Below the pieces are notes generated by a model. That model made no database searches. It was not told the origin of the DNA and saw only the letters and a list, made by a program, of their open reading frames with translations. Of a stretch of DNA of 64,000 bases, positions 44,545-53,883 are shown piece after piece. Position 1 is the stretch's first letter. Every line of letters starts with the position of its first letter. The stretch is from the NCBI RefSeq assembly GCF_001591365.1, contig NZ_BCUT01000007.1, positions 62,001-126,000 of the forward strand, read 5' to 3'. The DNA comes from Variovorax paradoxus NBRC 15149. Lineage in GTDB: Bacteria > Pseudomonadota > Gammaproteobacteria > Burkholderiales > Burkholderiaceae_C. Both the position numbers and the translations under genes were made by a program.

Positions 44545-46941
44545 ATGGACGACTCCCAACCTCCGCTCGATCTCCAGGGTCCCACCGACGGCGACACCAC
44601 CCTCACACTGGCCGACTACGCACAGACCGCCTACCTCGAATACGCGCTCAGCGTGGTCAAGGGCCGCGCACTGCCCGACGTGTCCGACGGCCAGAAGCCG
44701 GTGCAGCGGCGCATCCTGTATTCGATGTCGCGCATGGGCCTGGGCTTCGGCGGCGCCAACGGCACCGTGGGCGCCAAGCCGGTCAAGAGCGCGCGCGTGG
44801 TCGGCGACGTGCTCGGCCGCTTCCACCCGCACAGCGACCAGGCCGCCTACGACGCGCTGGTGCGCATGGCGCAAGACTTTTCGCAGCGCTATCCGCTGGT
44901 CGACGGCCAGGGCAACTTCGGCAGCCGCGACGGCGACGGCGCCGCGGCCATGCGCTACACCGAGGCGCGCCTGGCCCGCATCACCAGCCTGCTGCTCGAC
45001 GAGATCGACGAAGGCACGGTCGACTTCATCCCCAACTACGACGGCAGCACCGAGGAGCCGCGCCTTCTGCCCGCGCGGCTGCCCTTCACGCTGCTCAACG
45101 GCGCGAGCGGCATCGCGGTCGGCCTGGCCACCGAGATCCCGAGCCACAACCTGCGCGAGATTGCCGATGCCTGCGTGGCGCTGATCAAGTCGAACGGCAA
45201 GCTCAGCGACGAGGAACTGCTGCAGATCGTGCCCGGTCCCGACTACCCGGGCGGCGCGCAGATCATCAGCGGGCCGGCCGACATCGCGGACGCCTACCGC
45301 ACCGGCCGCGGCTCGCTGAAGGTGCGCGCGCGCTGGAAGATCGAGGACCTCGCGCGCGGCCAGTGGCAGCTGGTGGTCAACGAGCTGCCGCCGGGCGTCA
45401 GCACGCAGAAGGTGCTCGAGGAAATCGAGGAAATCACCAACCCGAAGGTCAAGGCCGGCAAGAAGGCCCTGAGCGCCGACCAGACCCAGCTCAAGGCCGC
45501 GATGCTCTCGGTGCTCGACGTGGTGCGCGACGAATCCAGCAAGGACGCCGCGGTGCGCCTGGTGTTCGAGCCCAAGACCTCGCGCATCAGCCAGGAAGAA
45601 TTCATCACCACGCTGCTCGCGCAGACCTCGCTCGAAACCTCGTCGCCGATCAACCTCACGATGGTGGGCATCGACGGCAAGCCCACGCAGAAGTCGCTGC
45701 GCCAGATGCTCAACGAGTGGATCGCGTTCCGCGAGGTCACCGTCGAGAAGCGCTCGCGGTTCCGCCTGAACAAGGTGATGGACCGCATCCACATCCTCGA
45801 GGGGCGGCAGCTGGTGCTGCTCAACATCGACGAGGTTATCGCGATCATCCGCGCGGCTGAAGATCCGAAGGCTGCGCTGATCGCGCGCTTCAATCTCAGC
45901 GAAATCCAGGCGGAAGACATTCTTGAAATCCGGCTGCGCCAGCTTGCGCGGCTGGAGGCGATCAAGATCCAGCAACAACTCGACGAGCTGCGCACGGAGC
46001 AGAAGAAGCTCGAGGACATCCTCGGCAGCCCGGCCGCGCTGCGCCGCCTGCTGGTGAAGGAAATCGAGGCCGACGCCAAGACCTTCGAAGACCCGCGCCG
46101 CACGCTGATCCAGGCCGAGAAGCGCGCCGTGGCCGAAGTCAAGGTGGTCGACGAGCCCGTGACCGTGATCGTCTCGCAGAAGGGCTGGGTCCGCGCGCAG
46201 AAGGGCTGGGCGAGCGAGAAGGCCGCCGGCAACGGAGGCACTGCGCCCGAATACAGCTTCAAGTCCGGCGACACGCTCTACGGTGCCTTCGAATGCCGCA
46301 GCGTCGACACGCTGCTGGTGTTCGGCTCGGCCAAGGACAAGAGCGTGCGCGTCTACACCGTGCCCGTGGCCTCGCTGCCCGGCGCGCGCGGCGACGGCCA
46401 GCCCGTGACCACGCTCATCGAGCTCGATGCCGGCACGCACGTCACGCACTTCTTCGCGGGTCCGGTGGGCGCCAGCGTGCTGCTGGCCAACACCGGCGGC
46501 TATGGCTTCATTGCCACCGTCGAGAACATGATGTCGCGCCAGCGCGGCGGCAAGGCCTTCATCGACGTGGGCGAGGGCGAGCAGCTGTGCCGCCCGTCCC
46601 TGGTGGGCGGCGCGAGCGGCGCCGAGCCGATGCCGGCCGCCACGCACGTGGCCTGCGCCTCGACCGGCGGCCGCATCCTGACCTTCGACATCGCCGAGCT
46701 CAAGAGCCTGCCCAAGGGCGGCCGCGGGCTCACGCTGATCGACCTCGACGCCAGGGACACGCTGGCGGGTGCCGCGGCCTACACGCGCAGCGTGAAGATC
46801 GAAGGCATCGGCCGCGGCGGCAAGGAGCGCGATGAAACCCTGGAAATCCGCACGCTCAACAATGCGCGCGGCAGCCGAGCGCGCAAGGGCAAGGCGGCCG
46901 ACCTCGGCTTCAAGCCGACGAGCATCGTGCGGGTGCTGTGA
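44545..46941 (+). CDS. parC: DNA topoisomerase IV subunit A
   Basis: A 798-residue DNA-cleaving subunit. The winged-helix/tower domain has DVSDGQKPVQRRILY, RVVGDVLGRFHPH and the catalytic Y138 in AAMRYTEARL; the quinolone-resistance region HPHSDQAAYDALVRMAQ is intact. The C-terminal part (from about 530) is a degenerate beta-pinwheel (SQKGWVRAQKGW, VFGSAKDKSVRVYTVP). It overlaps the next small gene by one base (TGATG). Confidence 0.97.
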   Translation: MDDSQPPLDLQGPTDGDTTLTLADYAQTAYLEYALSVVKGRALPDVSDGQKPVQRRILYSMSRMGLGFGGANGTVGAKPVKSARVVGDVLGRFHPHSDQAAYDALVRMAQDFSQRYPLVDGQGNFGSRDGDGAAAMRYTEARLARITSLLLDEIDEGTVDFIPNYDGSTEEPRLLPARLPFTLLNGASGIAVGLATEIPSHNLREIADACVALIKSNGKLSDEELLQIVPGPDYPGGAQIISGPADIADAYRTGRGSLKVRARWKIEDLARGQWQLVVNELPPGVSTQKVLEEIEEITNPKVKAGKKALSADQTQLKAAMLSVLDVVRDESSKDAAVRLVFEPKTSRISQEEFITTLLAQTSLETSSPINLTMVGIDGKPTQKSLRQMLNEWIAFREVTVEKRSRFRLNKVMDRIHILEGRQLVLLNIDEVIAIIRAAEDPKAALIARFNLSEIQAEDILEIRLRQLARLEAIKIQQQLDELRTEQKKLEDILGSPAALRRLLVKEIEADAKTFEDPRRTLIQAEKRAVAEVKVVDEPVTVIVSQKGWVRAQKGWASEKAAGNGGTAPEYSFKSGDTLYGAFECRSVDTLLVFGSAKDKSVRVYTVPVASLPGARGDGQPVTTLIELDAGTHVTHFFAGPVGASVLLANTGGYGFIATVENMMSRQRGGKAFIDVGEGEQLCRPSLVGGASGAEPMPAATHVACASTGGRILTFDIAELKSLPKGGRGLTLIDLDARDTLAGAAAYTRSVKIEGIGRGGKERDETLEIRTLNNARGSRARKGKAADLGFKPTSIVRVL

Positions 46942-47129
46942 TGGGCGGCATCGACATCAGCGTCATCGGCCTCGTGATCGCGGTGGTCACGGGCCTTGCA
47001 AGCTTCTGGTTCGGCCGGCGCATGCGCCTGAAGCGCGGGGCCAAGCAGCGCGAGAAGGACCGCATCGCGGCGCAGGCCGGCGAGACCCGGCAGCAGCGCC
47101 GGGCACGCGAGCGCAAGGAACGCGGCTAG
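46941..47129 (+). CDS. Small basic membrane protein downstream of parC
   Basis: A 62-residue protein with one membrane helix (ISVIGLVIAVVTGLASFWFG, about 6-25) and a highly charged, Lys/Arg/Gln-rich tail (RRMRLKRGAKQREKDRIA...RQQRRARERKERG). Coupled to parC by TGATG. The tail could bind nucleic acid or phospholipid head groups. No known family; the coupling argues that it is a real gene. Confidence 0.7.
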   Translation: MGGIDISVIGLVIAVVTGLASFWFGRRMRLKRGAKQREKDRIAAQAGETRQQRRARERKERG

Positions 47130-47141
47130 CGCCTTTTGGCC

Positions 47142-48245
47142 TCAGCGCAGGCCCTGCCACCAGCGCTCGTTGGTGCGGGCCTTTCCCACCGTGAGCACTT
47201 CGCCGATCACCGGCGTGGCGAGCTCGATCTTCTTGGCCTGCGACAGGTCGGCAATGCGGTCCAGCGGATCGTGCCAGGTGTGGAAGGCGAGGTCGAAGGT
47301 GCTGTTGTGCACCGAATAGAGCACCTTGCCGCGCAGGTCCTCGAAGGCCTGCACGCTCTGCTCGGGCGTCATGTGGACGGCCGGCCAGTAGGCGTCGTAG
47401 GCACCGTTTTCCATCAGCGCCAGGTCGAAGCCGCCGAAGCGCTCGCCGATCTGCTTGAAGCCCGCAAAGTAGCCCGAGTCGCCGCTGTAGAAGATGCGCT
47501 GCTCGCCGCTTTGCACCACCCATGAAGCCCACAGCGTGCGGTCGCGGTCGGTCAGCGTCCGGCCCGAAAAGTGCTGCGCCGGCGTGGCGGTGAGCTTGAC
47601 GCCGTCGTGCTCGCCGCCTTGCCACCAGTCGAGCTCCGTCACGCGCTCCGCAGGCACGCCCATGGCCACCAGCCGCGCGCGCACGCCCAGCGGCACGAAG
47701 TAGCGCTGCACGCGCAGCGCGAGGTACTCGATGGTGGCCACGTCGAGGTGGTCGTAGTGGTCGTGCGAGAGGATCAGGCCTTCGATCGGTGGCAACTGCT
47801 CGAGCGTGAGCGGCGGCTTGTGGAAGCGCTTGGGACCGACGAAGGTGAACGGCGACGCGCGCTCGCTGAACACGGGGTCGATCAGCCAGTACTTGCCCCG
47901 CAGCTTGAGCAGGTGCGACGAATGGCCGAGCCGCACCACATGGTTGGCCTTGGGATCGAGCGCCTCCAGGTCGGCGGTGGCCAGCATGCGCACCGGGATC
48001 GGGTCGACCGGCACGGTGCCCACCTTGTCGCCGACGATGAAGCGCGACCAGATCCGCCATCCGCTGGCCGAAGGCAGCACGTCCGGGTTCGGCGGGTTCT
48101 GGAAGCTGCATCCCTTGAACTGCGGCGATGCGTCGTAGCGCGCCTCGCACCCGCTGTTGCTGGCGCAGCCCGCGACGAGCGCGCAGCTGGCCGCGAAGAG
48201 CGATGTGCCGTAGCCGCGAAGGCGGCGCTTCAGAAAGGAGATCAT
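47142..48245 (-). CDS. MBL-fold hydrolase lipoprotein (RomA/NAPE-PLD-like)
   Basis: A 367-residue metallo-beta-lactamase-fold protein with a lipoprotein signal (LFAASCALVAGC). The zinc site is HDHYDHLD (about residue 163) with later PAQHFSGRTLTD and YSGDSGY; strands VRLGHSSHLLKLRGKYWLIDP (in pieces) are typical for the UlaG/NAPE-PLD-like subgroup. Probably attached to a periplasmic membrane face. Substrate unknown. The convergent small gene ends 12 nt away. Confidence 0.88.
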   Translation of the reverse strand: MISFLKRRLRGYGTSLFAASCALVAGCASNSGCEARYDASPQFKGCSFQNPPNPDVLPSASGWRIWSRFIVGDKVGTVPVDPIPVRMLATADLEALDPKANHVVRLGHSSHLLKLRGKYWLIDPVFSERASPFTFVGPKRFHKPPLTLEQLPPIEGLILSHDHYDHLDVATIEYLALRVQRYFVPLGVRARLVAMGVPAERVTELDWWQGGEHDGVKLTATPAQHFSGRTLTDRDRTLWASWVVQSGEQRIFYSGDSGYFAGFKQIGERFGGFDLALMENGAYDAYWPAVHMTPEQSVQAFEDLRGKVLYSVHNSTFDLAFHTWHDPLDRIADLSQAKKIELATPVIGEVLTVGKARTNERWWQGLR

Positions 48246-48442
48246 GGCGAGGTGTTGTCCGGTTTTGCGGCGCGAGCTTAGCCGCCGCGCCGCCGCCAAT
48301 GGTTTCAGCGGCAGAAACATTCGGCGCACAGGGATATTTCCGCGCCGCTCGTCGTAGGCCATGCGTTCTATGGCCGCCCGCGGCATCGCGCGGCACACTG
48401 AAGCGCGCCACGTTCCGCGGGCTTCAAGGAGGCGACCACACC

Positions 48443-50035
48443 ATGAGCAGCAACCGCTATCCCATCATCTACGTGCGCGGCTACGCCATGACCGAGGCCG
48501 AGCGCGACGACACCGCGGCCGATCCGTTCTGCGGCTTCAACGTGGGCTCCACGGTCTACCGTGCCACCGTGAAGAAGGATGCGCCGGCGCAGAAGTTCGT
48601 CTTCGAATCGCCCGTGGTGCGCCTCCTGGCCGACTTCCAGTACCAGAGCGTCTACCAGAACGGCCTCGACATCCTCGACAACGACTGGAAGCCTTCGCCC
48701 GACGAAACCGGCAAGGACGTGGACGGCATTCCGGCCGCATCGATCGTCATCTACCGCTACTACGACGGCGGCTCGGAGCTGCTGGGCGACGGCAAGTCGC
48801 GCGACGTGAAAATCTACGCGCAGGGCTTGAGCAAGCTGATCCTCCGCGTGCGCGACCTGGTGGCACTGCGCGAAGGAGCCGCTTTCTCGCCGGCCGACTT
48901 CCGCTGCTACCTGGTGGCGCACTCGATGGGCGGGCTGGTGGTGCGGGCCTTCCTGCAGAACCCGGCGCTCGGCGATGCGGCGGCGCGCGCCTGCGTCGAC
49001 AAGGTGTTCACCTACGCCACGCCGCACAACGGCATCGACATGGGCGGCATCAACGTGCCGGCCTGGCTCACGGCCAACGAGATGAACACCTTCAACCGCG
49101 AGCGGATGTCGGAGTTCATGGACACGGCGCCGGTCGATGGCCGCATGGACTACCTGCCGGCCGCCGCGTTTCCGCCCGAACGCTTCTTCTGCATGGTGGG
49201 CTCCAACCGCGGCGACTACGAGGCCGCCAAGGGCCTCTCGCGCATGTTCGCGGGCCACGGCAGCGACGGGCTGGTGCGCATCGAGAACGCCTCGCTCTGG
49301 TCCATCGACGAGGCCAGGCGCAGCAAGCCGGTGGCCACCGCCTACGCCTTTCGTTCGCACTCGGGCTACTTCGGCATCGTCAATTCCGAGGAGGCCTACC
49401 AGAACCTCGTGCGCTTCCTGTTCGGCGACGTGCGCGTCGATCTCTGGTTCGAGGTCGATGGCGTAACCCTGCCGCCGGACCTGCCCAAGGACGCCGACGT
49501 CGACGCGCTCTACCAGGTCGAACTGCTGGCCGCGCCGCGCGGCAAGCGCTGGTACCTGAGCCGGCGCGTGGCCGAGGAAGACTCGCCCGCCTGCCGCACG
49601 CACAAGGAACTGACCGACCCCGAAAAGCCCGAGCGCCGCTCGATCTATCTCTCGACCGTGTTCCTTGCCAACAAGGCGCGCGTGAAGCAGGACCGGCCGA
49701 CGCTGGCCTATGCCATGACGCTCGGCGTGCGCGTGCCCGACTACCAGGTGAACAAGAAGTTCTGGCTCGACGGCCACTACGAAGGCAGCTCGCTGTTCCG
49801 CGACACGCTGGTGATCGAGATCGCGCCGCCGCAGCCCGACGACCCGGCGCAGAACTGGAACGTGAAGTACGGCTGGCAGACCGACACCGCAGGGCAGGCC
49901 TCGCTGCCGATGAGCCCCAAGCAGCTGGCCGACGGCAAGCTGCAGTTCATCGTGCCGCTTTCGAGCCTGGGCGCGGCGCCGGCGGCACCCGGCATCAGCG
50001 GCAAGGTGCGGCTGGAGGTGAGCGCCTGGAGTTGA
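48443..50035 (+). CDS. Esterase/lipase-like alpha/beta hydrolase with unknown C-terminal domain
   Basis: A 530-residue cytoplasmic-looking protein (no signal). The hydrolase part has YPIIYVRGYAM at the start and nucleophile S161 in VAHSMGGLVVRAF, as in PGAP1/lipase families. A FTYATPHNGIDMGG strand follows. From about residue 330 a beta-rich region (VDLWFEVDGVTLPPDLP, GVRVPDYQVNKKFWLDGHYEG) has no match I know and makes it much longer than a simple esterase. AAGGAGG Shine-Dalgarno. Confidence 0.8.
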   Translation: MSSNRYPIIYVRGYAMTEAERDDTAADPFCGFNVGSTVYRATVKKDAPAQKFVFESPVVRLLADFQYQSVYQNGLDILDNDWKPSPDETGKDVDGIPAASIVIYRYYDGGSELLGDGKSRDVKIYAQGLSKLILRVRDLVALREGAAFSPADFRCYLVAHSMGGLVVRAFLQNPALGDAAARACVDKVFTYATPHNGIDMGGINVPAWLTANEMNTFNRERMSEFMDTAPVDGRMDYLPAAAFPPERFFCMVGSNRGDYEAAKGLSRMFAGHGSDGLVRIENASLWSIDEARRSKPVATAYAFRSHSGYFGIVNSEEAYQNLVRFLFGDVRVDLWFEVDGVTLPPDLPKDADVDALYQVELLAAPRGKRWYLSRRVAEEDSPACRTHKELTDPEKPERRSIYLSTVFLANKARVKQDRPTLAYAMTLGVRVPDYQVNKKFWLDGHYEGSSLFRDTLVIEIAPPQPDDPAQNWNVKYGWQTDTAGQASLPMSPKQLADGKLQFIVPLSSLGAAPAAPGISGKVRLEVSAWS

Positions 50036-50107
50036 GGAGCGCGTCGTCCGGCGGGCGCCGGCGTCATACTCGGGGCGGTCCAGGGTCCTGCCTTCTCCTC
50101 CTCCCCC

Positions 50108-50638
50108 ATGAAAACTGCCGTTCTCGTCATCGACATGCAGCGTGGCCTCTATGACGACTTGCCGCGGCCACACGAGGCCGCCGAGGTCGCGCAGCGCATC
50201 AACGATCTCACCGCGCGTGCCCGTGCCGCGGGCGTGCCGGTGGCCTTCATCCAGCACGAGAACGCCGTCGACCTCGAATTCGATTCCGAGCGCTGGCAGC
50301 TTTCGAGCGCGCTGGAAGTCGATCCGGACGACACGAAGATCCGCAAGGCCACGCCCGATTCGTTCCTGCGCACGCCGCTGCAGGCATGGCTCGCGGGGCA
50401 TGCGGTGCAGTGCGTGGTGGTCTGCGGTTACTCGTCGGAGTTCTGCGTGGACACCACCGCGCGCCGCGCCGCAGCGCTCGGCTACGAGGTCGTGCTTGCG
50501 GCCGACGCGCACACCTCGCACGACAAGCCGCACGCCACCGGCGACTTCATCCGCGCCCACCATAACGCCACGCTGTCGGACATCACGAGCTTCGGCGTGC
50601 CGATCCGCGCGGTGCCCAGCGCGAAGATCGTGTTCTGA
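50108..50638 (+). CDS. Isochorismatase-family cysteine hydrolase
   Basis: A 176-residue alpha/beta protein with the D-K-C triad: D9 (VIDMQRGLY), K80 (RKATPDSF) and C113 (SSEFCVDTTARRA). These hydrolases act on amides, nicotinamide, biuret or similar; the small size and cysteine fit nicotinamidase-like or N-carbamoyl hydrolases. Substrate cannot be read from sequence. It follows the lipase by 72 nt and is convergent with the CorA-like gene. Confidence 0.9.
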   Translation: MKTAVLVIDMQRGLYDDLPRPHEAAEVAQRINDLTARARAAGVPVAFIQHENAVDLEFDSERWQLSSALEVDPDDTKIRKATPDSFLRTPLQAWLAGHAVQCVVVCGYSSEFCVDTTARRAAALGYEVVLAADAHTSHDKPHATGDFIRAHHNATLSDITSFGVPIRAVPSAKIVF

Positions 50639-50642
50639 CCGT

Positions 50643-52343
50643 TCAGTCCGCTCCGCGCCGCCACACGCGCGCGAGCGCGGCCAGCTTGCCCTTGAAGCTC
50701 AGCCGGTCGTTCGACAGCGCGTCGATGAAGTCCGACAGCCGCTGCGACTTCACCATCGTGTAGATCGTGAGCCAGGTCGTGAAGACGAACACCACGCCGA
50801 ACCAGAGCGCCTTGCGCCACAGCGGCGCGTCGGCCTCGGCCAGCAGGTTCATGCCGAGGAAGCCCGTGGTCACCGTGCCGATCAGGCCGAACAGCGTGAC
50901 CACCGTGAGCCGCACCACGGTGCTGGCCTGCCGGCGCAGGCTGTCGGCGTCCAGGTAGGTGTTCATGTCGGCGATGCGCGCCTTGACCTCGTCGTAGAGC
51001 GGGTCGAGCCCGAGGTGCGCGGTGCACATATGGGAGAGCGCCCGCACCTGCGCCTGCTCCGAGATCTCGTGGAACCAGTAGCGGTGCGTGAAGCGCAGGA
51101 AGCGCTCGAAGCTCGAGCGGATCGCGCGCTTGAACTGCTTCACGCTCGGCGTGCTGTGGATGTCGAGCCGCTTGAGCGCCTCGACCAGCTGGTCCGAGAA
51201 CATCAGCAGCGCCGCCTTCTGGAAATGCGCGATCAGGAACAGCAGGAAGTGCTGGTGGCGGAACTGCGCGAGCACGCCGCGGTCGCGGCAGCAGAAGAAT
51301 TCAGAACGTGCATCGCCCACCACGATCAGCGCATGGCCGTTGCACAGGTAGCGCGTGTTGGGCGCCGCGCCGGCATCGACCCAGAAGCGGTCGTAGCAGT
51401 AGCGGTGCTCGAAGTCGGCCAGGTGCTGCTCCGCGTAGGGCAGGTGGGCATGCTGCGCCGCGTCGGCCTCGGCCGCGCCGGTGACGAGGCCGAGCCGGAT
51501 GAAGTCGTTGCGCGAGAGGCGCTTGGGATCGTCGAGCGAAAGGTAGGCCATCAGCGGCATGCGGTAGTACTCGATCTGCCGGTAGCGCAGCGCGCCGGGC
51601 TCGTCGGAATGGTCGCTCACCAGCGGCTGCATCAGGTAGGCCCAGTGGGCCGAGATGCGCGGCGCGCGGTGCTGGGCCACGTGCGAGAGAAAGGCTTCGC
51701 GCTGCTGCGCATCCGAGCGCGCGAGCACGCGGCCGTCGGCGGCCAGCCATTCGACGCTGGCCATGCAATGCAGCGCGCCGCCCTCGGCGTTCCAGCCCGC
51801 GGGATAGGCGCGGCCGAAGCGGTAGAGCAGGTCCTGCGCCTGTGCAAGGCTCAGGTGGTTGGCGCCGACCTCGAGGTTGAGCAGCACCACGTCGATGTCG
51901 AAGAAGAAGTACAGGTCGCAATGCACCACGTCGAGCGTGATCGGCGCGTCGCCGGCTTGTGCCACCACGCGCACGGCCGCAATGTCGTGGCGGCGGAAGA
52001 TGCGCATCGGCGAATCGCCGTCGCTGCCGGTGTCCGCGCCGTCCTTGTTCTTCGAGCGGCCCTCGCCGTAGAGAAAGCGCTGCACATACGGCAGGAAGCT
52101 CACGAACTCGTTGTAGTGCCTCTCGTGGAAGCGGCTGCTGTCGCCGGTGTATTCGTCGATCTCCTCGCGCCAGGGCGAGGCCTCGCCCATCTCGCGCAGC
52201 ACATGCCAGGGGCCGTGGTGCGTGGGCTTGGCGTCGGGCGCCGGCACCAGCCGCAGCGGCCAGAGCAGGGCTTGCCTGAAATGCTGCACGGCAGGAGGTG
52301 CAAGTACCTCTGCGGACGCGGTGGCCTCGGATGTATTCAGCAT
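50643..52343 (-). CDS. Large CorA-like membrane protein
   Basis: A 566-residue protein with a big soluble N-terminal region (about 1-470) and two C-terminal helices (about 475-496 and 508-528) joined by a short loop that starts GFLGMNLL. G497-M498-N499 at the end of the first helix is the hallmark of CorA-type divalent-cation channels, and the topology agrees. The soluble part is far longer than in CorA and holds clusters FFFDIDVVLLNLEVG and RFTHRYWFHEISEQ. It is likely a metal or ion channel of an uncharacterised branch. Confidence 0.75.
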   Translation of the reverse strand: MLNTSEATASAEVLAPPAVQHFRQALLWPLRLVPAPDAKPTHHGPWHVLREMGEASPWREEIDEYTGDSSRFHERHYNEFVSFLPYVQRFLYGEGRSKNKDGADTGSDGDSPMRIFRRHDIAAVRVVAQAGDAPITLDVVHCDLYFFFDIDVVLLNLEVGANHLSLAQAQDLLYRFGRAYPAGWNAEGGALHCMASVEWLAADGRVLARSDAQQREAFLSHVAQHRAPRISAHWAYLMQPLVSDHSDEPGALRYRQIEYYRMPLMAYLSLDDPKRLSRNDFIRLGLVTGAAEADAAQHAHLPYAEQHLADFEHRYCYDRFWVDAGAAPNTRYLCNGHALIVVGDARSEFFCCRDRGVLAQFRHQHFLLFLIAHFQKAALLMFSDQLVEALKRLDIHSTPSVKQFKRAIRSSFERFLRFTHRYWFHEISEQAQVRALSHMCTAHLGLDPLYDEVKARIADMNTYLDADSLRRQASTVVRLTVVTLFGLIGTVTTGFLGMNLLAEADAPLWRKALWFGVVFVFTTWLTIYTMVKSQRLSDFIDALSNDRLSFKGKLAALARVWRRGAD

Positions 52344-52404
52344 CGCGCGAGTGTAGGCAGAAGGGCTGTCAAAACACTGACCTAGGGAAATCCCTGGCTT
52401 GGCC

Positions 52405-52418
52405 TGAAACCGGTTTCA
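52405..52418. promoter_or_regulatory. PtxS-type operator (TGAAACCGGTTTCA)
   Basis: A perfect 14-bp palindrome, identical to the sequence known to bind PtxS, the LacI-family 2-ketogluconate repressor of Pseudomonas. It lies 61 bp upstream of the first permease gene, between a weak TTGGCC and a TATAAGCT-like -10. The matching regulator is encoded at the end of the same cluster. Seen: the sequence. Known: the PtxS site. Inferred: use here. Confidence 0.85.
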
Positions 52419-52478
52419 TATAAGCTGCAAGCATTGCTTTCGAGGCATGCGCACGGCCACGCCGTGCTCGCCCCACCC

Positions 52479-53150
52479 ATGAACTACCAGTTTCAATTCG
52501 ACGCCGTCTTCGCTGCCTGGCCGCTGCTGCTCAAGGGCACCTGGATCACGATCCAGCTCTCGCTCGTGGCCACGCTGCTGGGCCTGGTGGTCGCGATTTT
52601 TTGCGCCTGGGGCAAGACCTCGGGGCCCGGTTGGCTGCGCTTTGTCGTCAACGCCTACATCGAGGTGATCCGCAACACGCCGTTCCTGGTGCAGCTGTTC
52701 TTCTTTTTCTTTGCGCTGCCGGCCATCGGGCTGCGCTGGTCGCCACAGACGGCCGCGCTGGTGGCCATGGTGGTGAACCTGGGCGCCTACGCCACGGAAA
52801 TCATCCGCGCGGGCATCGAGTCGATTCCCAAGGGGCAGATCGAGGCGGGCAGGGCGCTCAACCTCAAGCCCTGGGAGATCTTCCGCTTCGTGATCATCAA
52901 GCCCGCGCTCAAGGCCATCTACCCGGCGCTCACGAGCCAGTTCATTTTGCTGATGCTGAGTTCGGCCGTGGTGTCGGTCATCTCGGCCGACGACCTGACC
53001 TCGGTGGCCGCCAACCTGCAGTCGCAGACCTTCCGCAGCTTCGAGATCTACATCGTGGTGGCCGCCATCTACCTTGCGCTGGCGCTGGCCTTCTCGGCGA
53101 TGTTCAAGCTGATCTACAAGCGCACGCTCAACTACCCGGACCGCCGGTAG
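52479..53150 (+). CDS. Polar-amino-acid-type ABC permease 1
   Basis: A 223-residue membrane subunit of the His/Glu/Gln/Arg/opine family. It has the hallmark EVIRNTPFLVQLFFFFFALP helix start and the EAA loop ATEIIRAGIESIPKGQIEAGRALNL. ATG 52479 (MNYQFQFDAVFAAWPLL) is used rather than a TTG 15 codons earlier. First gene of the 2-ketogluconate-type cluster, behind the PtxS-like operator. In typical kgu operons an MFS carrier occupies this role. Confidence 0.92.
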   Translation: MNYQFQFDAVFAAWPLLLKGTWITIQLSLVATLLGLVVAIFCAWGKTSGPGWLRFVVNAYIEVIRNTPFLVQLFFFFFALPAIGLRWSPQTAALVAMVVNLGAYATEIIRAGIESIPKGQIEAGRALNLKPWEIFRFVIIKPALKAIYPALTSQFILLMLSSAVVSVISADDLTSVAANLQSQTFRSFEIYIVVAAIYLALALAFSAMFKLIYKRTLNYPDRR

Positions 53151-53179
53151 CAGGCCCCAGAGCGGAGCAGGAAAAAACC

Positions 53180-53833
53180 ATGCGTACCTTCGGCTTTCCC
53201 GAATTCCTTTTCATCCTCGAAGCGGCCAAGTGGACGCTCGCGCTGTCGGCCATTGCCTTCGTGGGCGGCGCGATCTTGGGGCTCGCCATTGCGCTGATGC
53301 GAACGTCGGAGTCGCCGTGGGCACGCGGCGTGTCGACCACCTTCATCCAGATCTTCCAGGGCACGCCGCTGCTGCTGCAGCTGTTCCTGGTGTTCTTCGG
53401 CGCGCCGGTGCTGGGGCTGGACATCAACCCCTGGGTGGCGGCCGGCGTTGCGCTCATCCTGAACAGCGCCGCCTTCCTCGGCGAGATCTGGCGCGGCTGC
53501 ATCGAGGCCATTCCGCGCGGCCAGTGGGAGGCGGCGCAGGCGCTCAACCTCAAGTACGCGGCGCGCATGCGCGACGTGGTGCTGCCGCAGGCGCTGAAGA
53601 TCGCGCTCGCGCCCACGGTGGGCTACGTGGTGCAGATCATCAAGGGCACGTCGCTCGCCGCGATCATCGGCTTCGTCGAGGTCACGCGCGCCGGGCAGGT
53701 CGTCAACAACGCCACCTTCCAGCCGCTGGTCGTGTTCTCGGTGGTGGCCGCCATCTACTTCGCGATCTGCTGGCCGTTGTCGCTGCTCGCAGCCCGCATG
53801 GAGCGCAGGCGCGCGCGGGCGCTGGCCCGCTGA
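53180..53833 (+). CDS. Polar-amino-acid-type ABC permease 2
   Basis: A 217-residue second permease: TTFIQIFQGTPLLLQLFLVFFG and EAA loop LGEIWRGCIEAIPRGQWEAAQALNLKY, with several membrane helices. It pairs with permease 1 as a heterodimer. It starts 29 nt after permease 1, with a GGAG Shine-Dalgarno. Upstream of the binding-protein gene in the same unit. Confidence 0.92.
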   Translation: MRTFGFPEFLFILEAAKWTLALSAIAFVGGAILGLAIALMRTSESPWARGVSTTFIQIFQGTPLLLQLFLVFFGAPVLGLDINPWVAAGVALILNSAAFLGEIWRGCIEAIPRGQWEAAQALNLKYAARMRDVVLPQALKIALAPTVGYVVQIIKGTSLAAIIGFVEVTRAGQVVNNATFQPLVVFSVVAAIYFAICWPLSLLAARMERRRARALAR

Positions 53834-53883
53834 TTCCTTTTCCCTTTCACATTGCTTCCTTCTTTATCCAGGAGACACTTTCC

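Noticed and set aside
52384..52395. AGGGA-AA-TCCCT hairpin upstream of the PtxS operator
   Set aside because: Five-bp stem with a 2-nt loop and no T tract; too small to call a terminator or operator.
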